A DNA stretch of 64,000 nucleotides, taken from an uncultured Faecalibacterium sp. Its GTDB lineage: Bacteria > Bacillota > Clostridia > Oscillospirales > Ruminococcaceae. The notes below the pieces were generated by a model, which did no database searches, was not told the origin of the DNA, and worked only from the letters and a program-made list of their open reading frames with translations. The number at the start of each line of letters is the position of its first letter. The first letter of the stretch is position 1. Position numbers and translations under genes: made by a program. Shown here piece by piece: positions 50,722 through 59,885 of this stretch. The stretch covers positions 62,001 to 126,000 of the forward strand of contig CAKTEM010000003.1 of the NCBI GenBank assembly GCA_934548045.1. The letters are read 5' to 3'.

Positions 50722-52017
50722 ATGAATCTTACAAAACAGTATTTTAAATATGTATCGCAGAACATCTTCGGCCTGCTGGGAACTTCCTGCTACATTCTGG
50801 CCGATACCTATTTCATTTCGCAGGCGGCTGGCACCGATGGTGTCACCCTGCTGAACCTCTGCCTGCCCATCTACAACCTGATTTTCGCCTTTGGCTCGAT
50901 GGTCGGTCTGGGTTCTGCCACCCGGTATGCCATCCTGCGCGCGCAGGGGGATGAGCGCGCCCAGCGGTATTTTTCCAACGCCATCTTCTCAGCCTGCATC
51001 ATCGCGGTGCCGTTCCTGCTGGTGGGCGTGTTCTGCCCGGAAGTTCTGCTTCGGCTGATGGGCGGCGATGCCGATATCGTCGCGCTGGGCGTGGGGTATA
51101 CTCGCATCTTCCTCCTGTTCACGCCCTTCTTCATGTGCAACTATATCGTGTCGGCCTTTGTCCGGAACGACGGCGACCCGTCACTGGCGATGGTGGCGAC
51201 CCTGAGTGGAAGCCTGTTCAACGTGGTGTTCGACTACATCTTCATGTTCCCAATGGGTCTGGGTCTGCCCGGTGCGGCACTGGCAACGGCCGTTTCGCCG
51301 GTGCTGAGCATCTGCATCTGCAGCCGCCACTTCTTTAAAAAGGAGAACGGCGTCCGCTTCATCCGGAAGATGCCGTCGGTCAAGATGCTGGCACAGAGCT
51401 GTCAGCTGGGAATTTCCGGCTTTGTCGGAGAGTTGTCCTCCGGCGTGACGACTACCGTTTTCAATCTGCTTCTCATCCGTCTGTCGGGCAACGTGGCAGT
51501 CGCGGCATACGGTGTCATCGCAAACTTCGCGCTGGTGGCAACGGCCATCTTCAACGGTGTGGCGCAGGGCGCGCAGCCGCTCGTCAGTGCCTGCTATGGC
51601 AAGAATGACAACGCAGGCGCGAAAAAGCTGCTCTTCCTCGGCACTGGTACGGCTCTGGTGCTGGCCGGTCTGCTGTACGCAGGCATCTTCGGCTTCACTG
51701 ATCCGTTGGTGTCCGTCTTCAACAGCGAGAACTCGGTGCTGATGGCCGAATACGCCCACACCGGTATGCGGATGTACTTTGCAGGCTATTTCTTCGCAGG
51801 ATTCAACATCGTTGCGGCCGGCTATCTGGGCGCGATGAACCGCCCGGCGGAAGCATCCATCACTTCACTGAGCCGCGGCATGGTCGCTATTGTTGCCTGT
51901 TCTCTGGTGCTGAGTGCCATCTTCGGGATGAACGGTGTCTGGGCGGCGTTTCCGGCGAGCGAGGCCCTGACGGCGGTGCTGACGGTCGTTCTGCTTCTGA
52001 AAAGGAAGAAAGCGTAA
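50722..52017 (+). CDS. MATE-family multidrug/metabolite exporter
   Basis: Encodes 431 residues with 12 membrane helices. The two-fold MATE pattern shows in FGLLGTSCYILADTYFISQA (about 13-32), LCLPIYNLIFAFGSMVGLGS and FNGVAQGAQPLVSACYGKND (about 275-295, matching the second half). It is likely a Na+ or H+ antiporter. AGAGGAACTGGA precedes the ATG. It is divergent from the PfkB-like gene (103-base gap) and followed by a terminator at 52130. No adjacent regulator indicates its substrate. Confidence 0.92.
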   Translation: MNLTKQYFKYVSQNIFGLLGTSCYILADTYFISQAAGTDGVTLLNLCLPIYNLIFAFGSMVGLGSATRYAILRAQGDERAQRYFSNAIFSACIIAVPFLLVGVFCPEVLLRLMGGDADIVALGVGYTRIFLLFTPFFMCNYIVSAFVRNDGDPSLAMVATLSGSLFNVVFDYIFMFPMGLGLPGAALATAVSPVLSICICSRHFFKKENGVRFIRKMPSVKMLAQSCQLGISGFVGELSSGVTTTVFNLLLIRLSGNVAVAAYGVIANFALVATAIFNGVAQGAQPLVSACYGKNDNAGAKKLLFLGTGTALVLAGLLYAGIFGFTDPLVSVFNSENSVLMAEYAHTGMRMYFAGYFFAGFNIVAAGYLGAMNRPAEASITSLSRGMVAIVACSLVLSAIFGMNGVWAAFPASEALTAVLTVVLLLKRKKA

Positions 52018-52129
52018 CAAAACTATTACAAAACGTATAAGAAATCTGGGAATGAACCGAAAATCGGAATCATTCCGGAAATGACCGGAAGCGGTCAGAA
52101 TGGTGGAAAAAGTCATCTGAAATACAACA

Positions 52130-52177
52130 ACAGGCCGGGTGGCATGTGCAAATGTTGCTCCGGCCTGTCTTTTTTTA
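52130..52177 (+). terminator. Terminator of the MATE gene
   Basis: ACAGGCCGG (52130-52138) pairs with CCGGCCTGT (52160-52168) and is followed by CTTTTTTT. The rest of the 52018-52454 gap holds the mgl promoter and no gene. Confidence 0.9.
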
Positions 52178-52347
52178 TCGAAATCATTGGTAAAATCGAC
52201 AAAATTCGTTCGCGAAGCCTTGATTTTTGTACTGACGTTGCAGGATCATGAAAAATTGTGCCTGCTGTCGAAAAGAATTTGGGATACAACAAAACGTCTT
52301 GTGAAAGATGCACAAGATTAAGCAAAGAATCTTGGTGAATTGTTCTC

Positions 52348-52417
52348 TTGCGAACTGTTTGCCAGACGGTTATAATACAAGCAGAAATCGTGAAATGCGC
52401 ACAGAACGTGTTTCACG
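52348..52417 (+). promoter_or_regulatory. mgl promoter with downstream inverted repeat
   Basis: TTGCGA (52348-52353), 17 bases, TATAAT (52371-52376). CGTGAAA (52389-52395) and TTTCACG (52411-52417) form an inverted repeat just after the expected start point, a likely operator or leader hairpin. Confidence 0.7.
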
Positions 52418-52454
52418 GAATGCTGTGATATGCGAATGAAGGAGAACAATTATT

Positions 52455-53504
52455 ATGAAAATGATTTCGCGTCGTGACTTTATGAAAGCTTCTGCTGTTG
52501 TTGGTGCTGCTGGCGTTCTGACCGCTTGCGGCGGTTCTTCCAGCAGCTCTACCGCAGCTTCTTCTGTGGCTGCATCTTCCACCGCTGCTTCTTCTGCAGC
52601 AGCTTCTACCGGTTCCGCAAACATCGGTGTCTGCATTTATCAGTTCGCTGATAACTTCATGACCCTGTACCGCACCGATCTGGAAGAGTACCTGAAGGAT
52701 ATGGGCTACTCCGTCACCATCGTCGACGGCAAGAACGACCAGAACACCCAGACCGAGCAGATCAACACCTTCCTGCAGCAGGGTGTCGATGTTCTGGTCA
52801 TCAACCCCGTCCAGACCACTTCCGCTCAGACCATCGTTGATACCATTTCTCCGTCCGGTACCCCGATCGTCTTCATCAACCGTGAGCCTGATAAGGCAGT
52901 TCTGGACTCCTATGCTGGCAAGTGCTGCTACGTTGGTGCAGATGCACGTCAGTCCGGTACTTATCAGGGCGAGCTGATCCTCGAGACAGACACTCAGGGC
53001 GATATCAACGGCGACGGCAAGATCACCTACATCATGTGCAAGGGCGACCCCGAGAACATCGACGCTCAGTATCGTACCGAGTACTCCATCAAGGCTCTGA
53101 CCGATGCAGGCAAGGAAGTTGAGTGCCTGTACGAGTATCTGGATAACTGGGATCAGACCACCGCACAGCAGGACGTCGCAAACGCTCTGGCACAGTACGG
53201 CGACAAGATTGAAGTCGTCTTCTGCAACAACGATGCTATGGCTCTGGGCGCACTGCAGTCCATCGAGCAGGCTGGCCGTACCGTCGGCAAGGACATCTAT
53301 CTGGTCGGCGTTGACGCACTGAAGGAAGCTGTTCAGAACGTTCTGGATGGCAAGATGACCGGTACCGTTCTGAACGATGACGTCGGTCAGGCTACCGCAG
53401 CTGCTGCCGCTACTCAGATGTACGTCGAGGGCAAGGATGTCGAAGAGTACTACTGGGTCGACTATGTCAAGGTCACTCCGGCTAACGCTGCTGACTACGC
53501 CTAA
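52455..53504 (+). CDS. mglB: Galactose-type ABC binding lipoprotein MglB
   Basis: Encodes 349 residues. MKMISRRDFMKASAVVGAAG, then lipobox LTAC (Cys24) and a Ser/Ala/Thr linker. The mature part is a class I sugar-binding fold (NIGVCIYQFADNFMTLYRTD; DVLVINPVQTTSAQTIVDTI). It contains the MglB-type calcium loop DINGDGKIT followed by an MglB-like stretch, KGDPENIDAQYRTEYSIKAL, which supports galactose/glucose rather than ribose. Highly optimised codons indicate heavy expression. Confidence 0.92.
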   Translation: MKMISRRDFMKASAVVGAAGVLTACGGSSSSSTAASSVAASSTAASSAAASTGSANIGVCIYQFADNFMTLYRTDLEEYLKDMGYSVTIVDGKNDQNTQTEQINTFLQQGVDVLVINPVQTTSAQTIVDTISPSGTPIVFINREPDKAVLDSYAGKCCYVGADARQSGTYQGELILETDTQGDINGDGKITYIMCKGDPENIDAQYRTEYSIKALTDAGKEVECLYEYLDNWDQTTAQQDVANALAQYGDKIEVVFCNNDAMALGALQSIEQAGRTVGKDIYLVGVDALKEAVQNVLDGKMTGTVLNDDVGQATAAAAATQMYVEGKDVEEYYWVDYVKVTPANAADYA

Positions 53505-53573
53505 TCGAACAGCTGGGTAAAATCCCCACAGTTGCAAGGTGCGCAGTGAATTCACTTGATTAAAAGCTGAAAA

Positions 53574-53618
53574 GCGCGTGCGTGCGAGAACGGCTTCTCC
53601 GCGCACGCGCCTTCTTTT
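53574..53618 (+). terminator. Attenuating hairpin between mglB and mglA
   Basis: GCGCGTGCG (53574-53582) pairs exactly with CGCACGCGC (53602-53610) and is followed by CTTCTTTT. It lies inside the operon. Confidence 0.78.
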
Positions 53619-53664
53619 GAATTCTGTTGCATACCACAATCCATACACAAGGAGGCTCTGCGGA

Positions 53665-55206
53665 ATGTCAGAATACCGTCTGGTAATGAGAGGCGTGGTC
53701 AAGACCTTCCCCGGTGTCAAAGCACTGGATCACGCGCAGTTGGAGCTTCGCCCCGGTAAAGTCATGGCCCTGATGGGCGAGAACGGTGCCGGTAAGTCCA
53801 CTTTGATGAAGTGCATGTTCGGCATCTACAAGATGGACGAGGGCGAGATCGAATATGAGGGGCAGAAGGTCACCATTCCTACCCCACTGGATGCACTGAA
53901 CCGCGGCATCGCGATGGTGCATCAGGAATTGCAGCCCATCCCGGCCCGTACCGTGGCCGAAAATATCTGGCTGGGCCGCTATCCCATCAAGAAATATGGT
54001 CCGATCACCACGGTCGACCATGCAAAAATGTATAAAGATACCGATGAGCTGCTGAAAAAGCTCAAATTGGATATCAATTCCCACGCAAAACTCGGCTCCC
54101 TGAGCATCGCGCAGATGCAGATGGTCGAAATTGCAAAGGCTGTTTCAGCAAACTGCAAAGTCCTGATTTTGGACGAGCCGACCTCCTCGCTGACTGCGAA
54201 TGAAGTCGAGTCGCTGTTCCGCATCATGCGTGAGCTGAAGGCTCTGGGTGTTGCGCTGGTCTACATCAGCCACAAGATGGACGAGATCAAGGTCATCGCC
54301 GATGAAGTCACCATCATGCGTGATGGCAAGTACATCGGCAAGTGGGAAGTCGCCGACATGACCAAGGAACAGATCATCGCAAAGATGGTCGGCCGTGAGC
54401 TGTCGAACCTGTATCCGCCGCTGGAAAACCATCCGTCCGACGAAGTCATGATGAAGGTGGAAGACTTCACCTCCATCCATCCCCGTTCCTTCCGCCATTG
54501 CAGCTTTGAGCTGAAAAAAGGCGAGATCTTGGGTGTTGCCGGTCTGGTCGGCGCACAGCGTACCGAATTGATGGAAGGCATCTTCGGTCTGCGCGCACAT
54601 ACCAGCGGCAAAGTCTGGATCAAGGGTGAGGAAGTCAACATCAAGCAGCCTCGTGACGCCATTCGGAAGAGCGTGGCTCTGCTGACTGAGGATCGCCGTG
54701 CGACTGGTATCATGGGCGTGCTGAGCGTTGCCGATAATATCTCCGTCGCATCGCTGGATTCCCTGCGCAAAGGCCCCATCATGCTGGATGACAAGAAGAT
54801 TTTGGATCTCGTTGCCACCAACAAAGAGAAGATGGCCATCAAGGTCCCCAGCCCCAAGACCCAGATCAAGAGCCTGTCGGGCGGCAACCAGCAGAAAGTT
54901 CTGATCGCGCGCTGGCTGGCGAACAACCCCGATGTCCTGATTTTGGACGAGCCGACCCGTGGTATCGACGTCGGCGCAAAGTATGAAATTTACTGCATCA
55001 TCGCAGATCTGGCAAAACAGGGCAAGAGCATTATCATGATCTCCTCCGAAATGAGCGAGATCATCGGTATGTCTAACCGTGTCATGGTCATGTGCGATGG
55101 CCGCATCACCGGCTTTATCGACGGCAAGGAAGCCACCCAGGAGAACATCATGGCTCTGGCGACCCAGTTTGAGACCGCGCCCACTGAGGCAGCGGCCAAT
55201 CAGTAA
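53665..55206 (+). CDS. mglA: Sugar ABC transporter ATPase with two cassettes, MglA
   Basis: Encodes 513 residues, two ABC cassettes as in MglA/RbsA. The first has Walker A GENGAGKST (about 38-46), Walker B LILDEPTSSL (about 166). The second has the degenerate Walker A AGLVGAQRTE typical of the family, signature LSGGNQQKVLIAR (about 403) and Walker B LILDEPTRGID. AAGGAGGCTCTGCGGA precedes ATG 53665; the open frame to 53578 runs into the attenuator. Confidence 0.94.
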   Translation: MSEYRLVMRGVVKTFPGVKALDHAQLELRPGKVMALMGENGAGKSTLMKCMFGIYKMDEGEIEYEGQKVTIPTPLDALNRGIAMVHQELQPIPARTVAENIWLGRYPIKKYGPITTVDHAKMYKDTDELLKKLKLDINSHAKLGSLSIAQMQMVEIAKAVSANCKVLILDEPTSSLTANEVESLFRIMRELKALGVALVYISHKMDEIKVIADEVTIMRDGKYIGKWEVADMTKEQIIAKMVGRELSNLYPPLENHPSDEVMMKVEDFTSIHPRSFRHCSFELKKGEILGVAGLVGAQRTELMEGIFGLRAHTSGKVWIKGEEVNIKQPRDAIRKSVALLTEDRRATGIMGVLSVADNISVASLDSLRKGPIMLDDKKILDLVATNKEKMAIKVPSPKTQIKSLSGGNQQKVLIARWLANNPDVLILDEPTRGIDVGAKYEIYCIIADLAKQGKSIIMISSEMSEIIGMSNRVMVMCDGRITGFIDGKEATQENIMALATQFETAPTEAAANQ

Positions 55207-55224
55207 ACAAGGAGGCTGTCTATC

Positions 55225-56223
55225 GTGGAAGCTACCAAGAAATTAACGGGTAAATCCGTAAAGAAATGGCTTGGCAACAATGCCATTATCGTTCTGATGC
55301 TTGCGGTTTCGCTGATCGTCGGCATTATCCACCCCAACTTCTTCGCAATGGCGAACATCATCAACCTGTTCAAGAACGTTTCCATCCGCTACATCATCGC
55401 TCTGGGTATTTCCGGATGCCTGATCACGACCGGTAATGACCTGTCGGCCGGTCGTCTGGCTGGTTTCGCTGCCTGCCTCGCCTGCATCTTTGCGCAGACC
55501 GAGGGCGCAGCCGGTAAGTTCTATCCCAACATGCCGACCCTGCCCACCCCGGTGGTCTTCATTCTGGTCGTCGCCATCTGCGCAGTTATTGGTCTGTGCA
55601 ATGGTCTGGTCGTCTCTTACCTGAAAGTTCAGCCCTTCATCGCTACTCTGGGTATGCAGCAGGTCGTCTACGGTATCTGTCTGGTCTACACCGGCGGTAC
55701 TCCGATCGGTTCTCTGAACAAGAACTTCACCTCTCTGGCATCCAACACCATCATCGGTGTGCCTGTCCTGATCTGGATCGCTCTGGTCGTGGCTGCCTGC
55801 TTCTGGTTCCTGTACAACAAGACCCGTCACGGCAAGTACATGTACGCTATCGGCGGCAACGAGGCTGCTGCTGAGGTCGCAGGCGTCAACGTCGCCGCTA
55901 CCAAGATCCGCATCTACATTCTGGCTTCCTGCATGTTCGGTCTGGCAGGCTGCCTGCTGGCTGCAAAGTCCGGCGGCGCATCCGTCAACACCGCACAGGG
56001 CTATGAGCTGGACGCAATCGCAGCTTCCACCATCGGCGGCGTTTCCACCACCGGCGGCGTCGGCACGGTTCCCGGCATCCTGGTCGGCGTTTTGGTCTTT
56101 GAGCTGATGAAGGTCGCTCTGCAGTTCATGAACGTCAACTCTTCCTACACCTACATCGTTCAGGGCCTTGTCATTATCGTTGCAGTCGCAATTGATATCC
56201 GCAAGTACCTCGCAAAGAAGTAA
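55225..56223 (+). CDS. mglC: Sugar ABC transporter permease MglC
   Basis: Encodes 332 residues from a GTG after AAGGAGGCTGTCTATC. It has eight to ten membrane helices of the BPD_transp_2 family (LGISGCLITTGNDLSAGRLA; ATLGMQQVVYGICLVYTGG; AIAASTIGGVSTTGGVGTVP). The second of these and the MglB-type binding protein favour galactose. It completes mglBAC. A terminator follows at 56251. Confidence 0.94.
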   Translation: MEATKKLTGKSVKKWLGNNAIIVLMLAVSLIVGIIHPNFFAMANIINLFKNVSIRYIIALGISGCLITTGNDLSAGRLAGFAACLACIFAQTEGAAGKFYPNMPTLPTPVVFILVVAICAVIGLCNGLVVSYLKVQPFIATLGMQQVVYGICLVYTGGTPIGSLNKNFTSLASNTIIGVPVLIWIALVVAACFWFLYNKTRHGKYMYAIGGNEAAAEVAGVNVAATKIRIYILASCMFGLAGCLLAAKSGGASVNTAQGYELDAIAASTIGGVSTTGGVGTVPGILVGVLVFELMKVALQFMNVNSSYTYIVQGLVIIVAVAIDIRKYLAKK

Positions 56224-56250
56224 TTCCCTCAAAAAAGAGAGCATCTGCCC

Positions 56251-56289
56251 GAACCGCCTGCTGGAAAACAGTGGGCGGTTCACTTTTTC
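56251..56289 (+). terminator. Terminator of mglBAC
   Basis: GAACCGCC (56251-56258) pairs with GGCGGTTC (about 56274-56281), followed by ACTTTTTC. Confidence 0.82.
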
Positions 56290-56291
56290 TA

Positions 56292-56300
56292 TGGTATAAT
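56292..56300 (+). promoter_or_regulatory. Extended -10 promoter of the coiled-coil gene
   Basis: TGGTATAAT is an extended -10 (TGnTATAAT) just after the mgl terminator; no -35 is evident, which extended -10 promoters tolerate. Confidence 0.65.
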
Positions 56301-56328
56301 AGAATTATCAAATAACGGAGGTGCTACG

Positions 56329-56640
56329 ATGGCACAAAATCAGGACAAAGAAGCAGAACTCGCCCGGCGCGAAGCCGCATTAGCCGCACGAGAGGCCGAA
56401 CTTGCAAAAGAACAGGCAGAGCTGGAAGCACTGAAAGCGGCACAGAACGGCGAAAAGAATAAAAAACTGCTGGACAACGGCGACCCGAACTATGTCAACG
56501 CAAAGGAAAAGATCTACGATAAATTTCCGCTGACGGTCAAACAGATGGATATCATCATCGGCGTGCTGTTCGCACTCATCATCTTGTTCCTCGTGCTGGG
56601 CTTCACCCACACCAGCTTTTTCGGGCTGTTCGGCGGCTAA
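56329..56640 (+). CDS. Small tail-anchored coiled-coil membrane protein
   Basis: Encodes 103 residues. Residues 5-42 are a charged heptad-like coiled coil (AELARREAALAAREAELAKE, then QAELEALKAAQN). Residues 75-98 are a single membrane helix (IIIGVLFALIILFLVLGF). It thus faces the cytoplasm with a C-terminal anchor. ACGGAGGTGCTACG precedes the ATG. It has its own promoter. I do not recognise a family; the repeated AAREAEL units may reflect a scaffold role. Confidence 0.8.
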   Translation: MAQNQDKEAELARREAALAAREAELAKEQAELEALKAAQNGEKNKKLLDNGDPNYVNAKEKIYDKFPLTVKQMDIIIGVLFALIILFLVLGFTHTSFFGLFGG

Positions 56641-56733
56641 GAGATCCCCTTGGATCGGAAAAGATGATTGCATTTCATCTGTAAGGTGAGTATAATAAAG
56701 ATTTGCAATCATCTGAAAGATAAGAGGGAAGTT

Positions 56734-57921
56734 ATGTTGATTGAATTGGATATGTATCAGACCCTCGCGGCGGCAGTCGTGGTTCTGATGCTGGGAAAAT
56801 TTTTACGGAAGCGGATCCGTTTGCTGGAGCGGTTTTGCATCCCGGCTCCGGTCATCGGCGGCGTGCTGTTCGCCATTTTTACCTGTGTGTGCTATGTGAC
56901 CGGCATCGCGGAATTCGCCTTTGACGACATCCTGAAAGAAGTCTGCATGGTCTTCTTCTTCACGTCGGTCGGCTTTCAGGCCAACCTGAAAGTCCTGAAA
57001 AGCGGCGGCAAGAGCCTCATCGTGTTTCTGGGCGTGGTTATCCTGCTCATTTTCAGCCAGAACTTTGTGGGTGTCCAGCTGGCAAAGCTGCTGGGCCTGA
57101 GTCCGCTGGTGGGTCTGTGTACCGGCTCTATCCCGATGGTCGGCGGTCACGGCACCGCAGGCGCGTTCGGCCCCGTCATGGAGGGCATGGGTGTGACCGG
57201 CGCGGCGACCATCTGCACGGCGGCAGCGACTTACGGCCTGATTGCCGGCAGCGTGATGGGCGGCCCGGTCGGCAAGACCCTCATCGAGCGGCATCACCTG
57301 CTGGATACGGTCGTACCCGAGGACGACAGCCTGCTGGTCGAGGAAGAAATCAAGCATGAGCGTCACGCCAGCATGTACCCGGCGGCAGTGTTCCAGCTCA
57401 TCATTGCAATCGGCATCGGCACGGTTATTTCTGACCTGCTGTCGCTGACCGGCCTGACCTTCCCAATTTACATCGGTGCCATGATCGCCGCCGCCTGCAT
57501 CCGGAATATCGGCGAGTACAGCGGCAAGTTCACCACGTACATGGGTGAGATCAATGATATCGGCGGTATCAGTCTGTCGCTTTTCCTCGGCATGGCGATG
57601 ATCACGTTGAAACTCTGGCAGCTGGCCGAGCTGGCCGGGCCGCTGGTCATCCTGCTGGCTGGTCAGACCCTGTTCATGCTGCTCTATGTGGTGCTGGTGG
57701 TCTTCAACGTCATGGGCCGGGATTACGATGCAGCGGTCATCGTGTCCGGCACCTGTGGTTTTGGCATGGGCGCAACGCCCAACGCCATGGCGAATATGCA
57801 GGTCATCTGCGAAAAATACGAGCCGTCGGTCAAGGCCTACCTGCTCATTCCTCTGGTGGGCAGTCTGTTTGCGGATTTCCTCAACAGCCTTGTGATTACT
57901 TTGTTCATCAACCTGCTCTAA
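56734..57921 (+). CDS. gltS: Sodium/glutamate symporter GltS
   Basis: Encodes 395 residues with about ten membrane helices in the two-fold GltS arrangement. FCIPAPVIGGVLFAIFTC (about 29-46) and GSIPMVGGHGTAGAFGPVME (about 130-150, re-entrant loop 1) are family hallmarks, with GTCGFGMGATPNAMANMQ (about 345) as the second loop. AGAGGGAAGTT precedes ATG 56734. It imports glutamate with Na+. The 77-residue gene follows 10 bases later. Confidence 0.94.
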   Translation: MLIELDMYQTLAAAVVVLMLGKFLRKRIRLLERFCIPAPVIGGVLFAIFTCVCYVTGIAEFAFDDILKEVCMVFFFTSVGFQANLKVLKSGGKSLIVFLGVVILLIFSQNFVGVQLAKLLGLSPLVGLCTGSIPMVGGHGTAGAFGPVMEGMGVTGAATICTAAATYGLIAGSVMGGPVGKTLIERHHLLDTVVPEDDSLLVEEEIKHERHASMYPAAVFQLIIAIGIGTVISDLLSLTGLTFPIYIGAMIAAACIRNIGEYSGKFTTYMGEINDIGGISLSLFLGMAMITLKLWQLAELAGPLVILLAGQTLFMLLYVVLVVFNVMGRDYDAAVIVSGTCGFGMGATPNAMANMQVICEKYEPSVKAYLLIPLVGSLFADFLNSLVITLFINLL

Positions 57922-57931
57922 GGAGGCAATC

Positions 57932-58165
57932 ATGAAGATCAGACACCACCTGCGGAAGTGGCTTCACGAAAAACATTGGGATAGCTGGGAACAGTTCTCC
58001 CGTGCGGAACATGCGAAGCATCTCGAAGATGAAGACCTTGCGGTGCCGGAGTTCCACACCGGCAAGGTGAAGCATCCGGCGGAGGATGCCGAGCAGCCCG
58101 AGGAGAGCATCCATTACGACAATGTGGCGATCCCGGAAATTCATATTCCGCACAAGAAGAGATGA
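57932..58165 (+). CDS. Small His-rich charged protein downstream of gltS
   Basis: Encodes 77 residues, with AAGGAGGCAATC before the ATG. The sequence is hydrophilic and has ten His (KIRHHLRKWLHEKHW ... HYDNVAIPEIHIPHKKR) and no membrane segment. It is probably cotranscribed with gltS, ten bases after its stop, and ends inside the terminator base. Family unknown; the His content hints at metal binding but no ordered motif is visible. Confidence 0.72.
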   Translation: MKIRHHLRKWLHEKHWDSWEQFSRAEHAKHLEDEDLAVPEFHTGKVKHPAEDAEQPEESIHYDNVAIPEIHIPHKKR

Positions 58166-58204
58166 AAAAAGACTCCTGCCCGACAATGGGCAGGAGTCTT
58201 TTTT
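58165..58204. terminator. Bidirectional terminator, gltS unit / purine permease
   Basis: A perfect 17-bp stem (A6 then GACTCCTGCCC, with the complement ending T6), between convergent genes. Confidence 0.92.
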
Positions 58205-58215
58205 GCAGCTGTAAC

Positions 58216-59586
58216 TTACAGCAGAACGTACTTGAGGATGAACAGAACGGTCAGCACATACATCAGGGGGCTGATCTTCTTTTCCTTTGCCTTGCCGGTG
58301 ATGAGGTTCAGCAGAGTCCAGGAGATAACGCCGATGGCGATACCCTCGGAGATGCTGTATGCGGTGGGCATCGCAAGGATGGTGAGGAATGCCGGGATGC
58401 CCTCGGCTGGGTCGCTGAAGTCGATCTTCAGAGCGGAACCCATCATATAGAAGCCGACGATTACCAGAGCCGGAGCGGTGGCGAAGGAAGGAATCGTCAG
58501 GAACAGGGGGCTGAACACGACAGCCAGCAGGAACAGGACGCCGGTCGTCATGCTGGTCAGACCGGTGCGGCCGCCCTCGGTGACGCCGGAAGCACTCTCG
58601 ACGAAGGTCGTGGTGGTGGAAGTACCCAGAACAGCACCGGCGCAGGTGGCGATGGAGTCGGCCATCAGCGCGCCCTTGATGTTGGGCAGCTTGCCCTCCT
58701 CGTCCAGCATATCGGCCTTGGATGCGACACCAATCAGGGTGCCGAGAGTATCGAACAGGTCAACGAACAGGAAGGAGAACATGACGGCAAAGAAGTTCAG
58801 GATACCGACGCCGGAGAAATCGGTCTTGAAGACCTGACCAAAGGTCTTGCCCAGAGAGGAGAAGTCGAAGCTGACGAACGCGGTCGGGATGACGGTGTAC
58901 ATGCCTGCGTCCGGGTCGGGGATGTAGATACCGGCCAGCTCGCAGATAATGCCCAGCACCCAGGTGATGAGGATGCCGTACAGGATGCCGCCCTTGACCT
59001 TCTTCACCAGCAGGATGGCAGTGATGAGGATGCCGACCAGAGCGAGGATGGCACCGATGCCGATGCTGTGGAAGGTCTCGCCCTTGAAGTGCTGGTAGGT
59101 GACGAGGGTCGAATCGCTGTTGACGATGAGCTTTGCGTTCTGCAGGCCGACAAAGGCGACGAACAGGCCGATGCCGACGCTGACCGCGCTCTTCAGGGTC
59201 ATGGGGATGGCGTTGAAGATGGCCTCACGAACATTCGTCAGAGAAAGGACGATGAAGATGATACCCTCGACAAAGACGGCCATCAGGGCCAGCTGCCAGC
59301 TGTAGCCCATCGTCAGGACGACGGTGTAAGAGAAGTATGCGTTCAGGCCCATGCCGGGAGCCAGAGCGAACGGATAGTTTGCCAGCAGAGCCATCAGCGC
59401 AGTGCCGATAAAGGATGCCAGCGAGGTGGCGATCAGGACTGCGTTGGCGTCCATGCCGGAAGCCGACAGGATGCTGGGGTTGACCGCAAGGATGTAAGCC
59501 ATCGTCATAAAGGTCGTGATACCGGCCATGAGTTCGGTCTTGACATCGGTGTGGTTCTCTTTCAGATGAAAGATTTTTTCGAGCAT
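58216..59586 (-). CDS. Purine (hypoxanthine/guanine) permease, AzgA/NCS2 family
   Basis: Encodes 456 residues with 12-14 membrane helices. AzgA-type motifs are present: ELMAGITTFMTMAYILAVNP (about 18-37), FALAPGMGLNAYFSYTVVL (about 73-91) and LGTSTTTTFVESASGVTEGG (about 315-335). It imports purine bases. TTAGGAGGAACTTTC precedes the ATG. The upstream DNA (59587-59740) has no purine-riboswitch core that I can find. Confidence 0.93.
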   Translation of the reverse strand: MLEKIFHLKENHTDVKTELMAGITTFMTMAYILAVNPSILSASGMDANAVLIATSLASFIGTALMALLANYPFALAPGMGLNAYFSYTVVLTMGYSWQLALMAVFVEGIIFIVLSLTNVREAIFNAIPMTLKSAVSVGIGLFVAFVGLQNAKLIVNSDSTLVTYQHFKGETFHSIGIGAILALVGILITAILLVKKVKGGILYGILITWVLGIICELAGIYIPDPDAGMYTVIPTAFVSFDFSSLGKTFGQVFKTDFSGVGILNFFAVMFSFLFVDLFDTLGTLIGVASKADMLDEEGKLPNIKGALMADSIATCAGAVLGTSTTTTFVESASGVTEGGRTGLTSMTTGVLFLLAVVFSPLFLTIPSFATAPALVIVGFYMMGSALKIDFSDPAEGIPAFLTILAMPTAYSISEGIAIGVISWTLLNLITGKAKEKKISPLMYVLTVLFILKYVLL

Positions 59587-59788
59587 GAAAGTTCCTCCTA
59601 ATTCTTTTGCAGAGGTTTTCTCAGCCGCCCACGCAGCAGCGGAGAAGAGAACAGAGCCTATTCTAGCACTTTGGAACCGGCTTTGTCCATCGACAAAACA
59701 TAGAAAATTAACATTTTTGTCAAATTTGGCTGTATGAGTATGACGTCTGACAGCAATTTGCTAAAGATTTTGAAAAAACTTGGAAAAC

Positions 59789-59817
59789 TTGACATTGGAA
59801 CGTTGGTATGGTATGAT
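59789..59817 (+). promoter_or_regulatory. Promoter of the riboswitch-Hpt transcript
   Basis: Near-perfect: TTGACA (59789-59794), 17 bases, TATGAT (59812-59817). Transcription should start about 59824, leaving about 60 bases before the aptamer. Confidence 0.88.
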
Positions 59818-59885
59818 GAATACAACACACCTGAATCGATTCCGAAAAAGAATACTTTTTTTTTGAATCAGAAGGCACTTGAAAA

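Noticed and set aside
59587..59733. Purine riboswitch upstream of the AzgA permease
   Set aside because: The leader lacks the TATAxxx / three-way-junction core on the minus strand.
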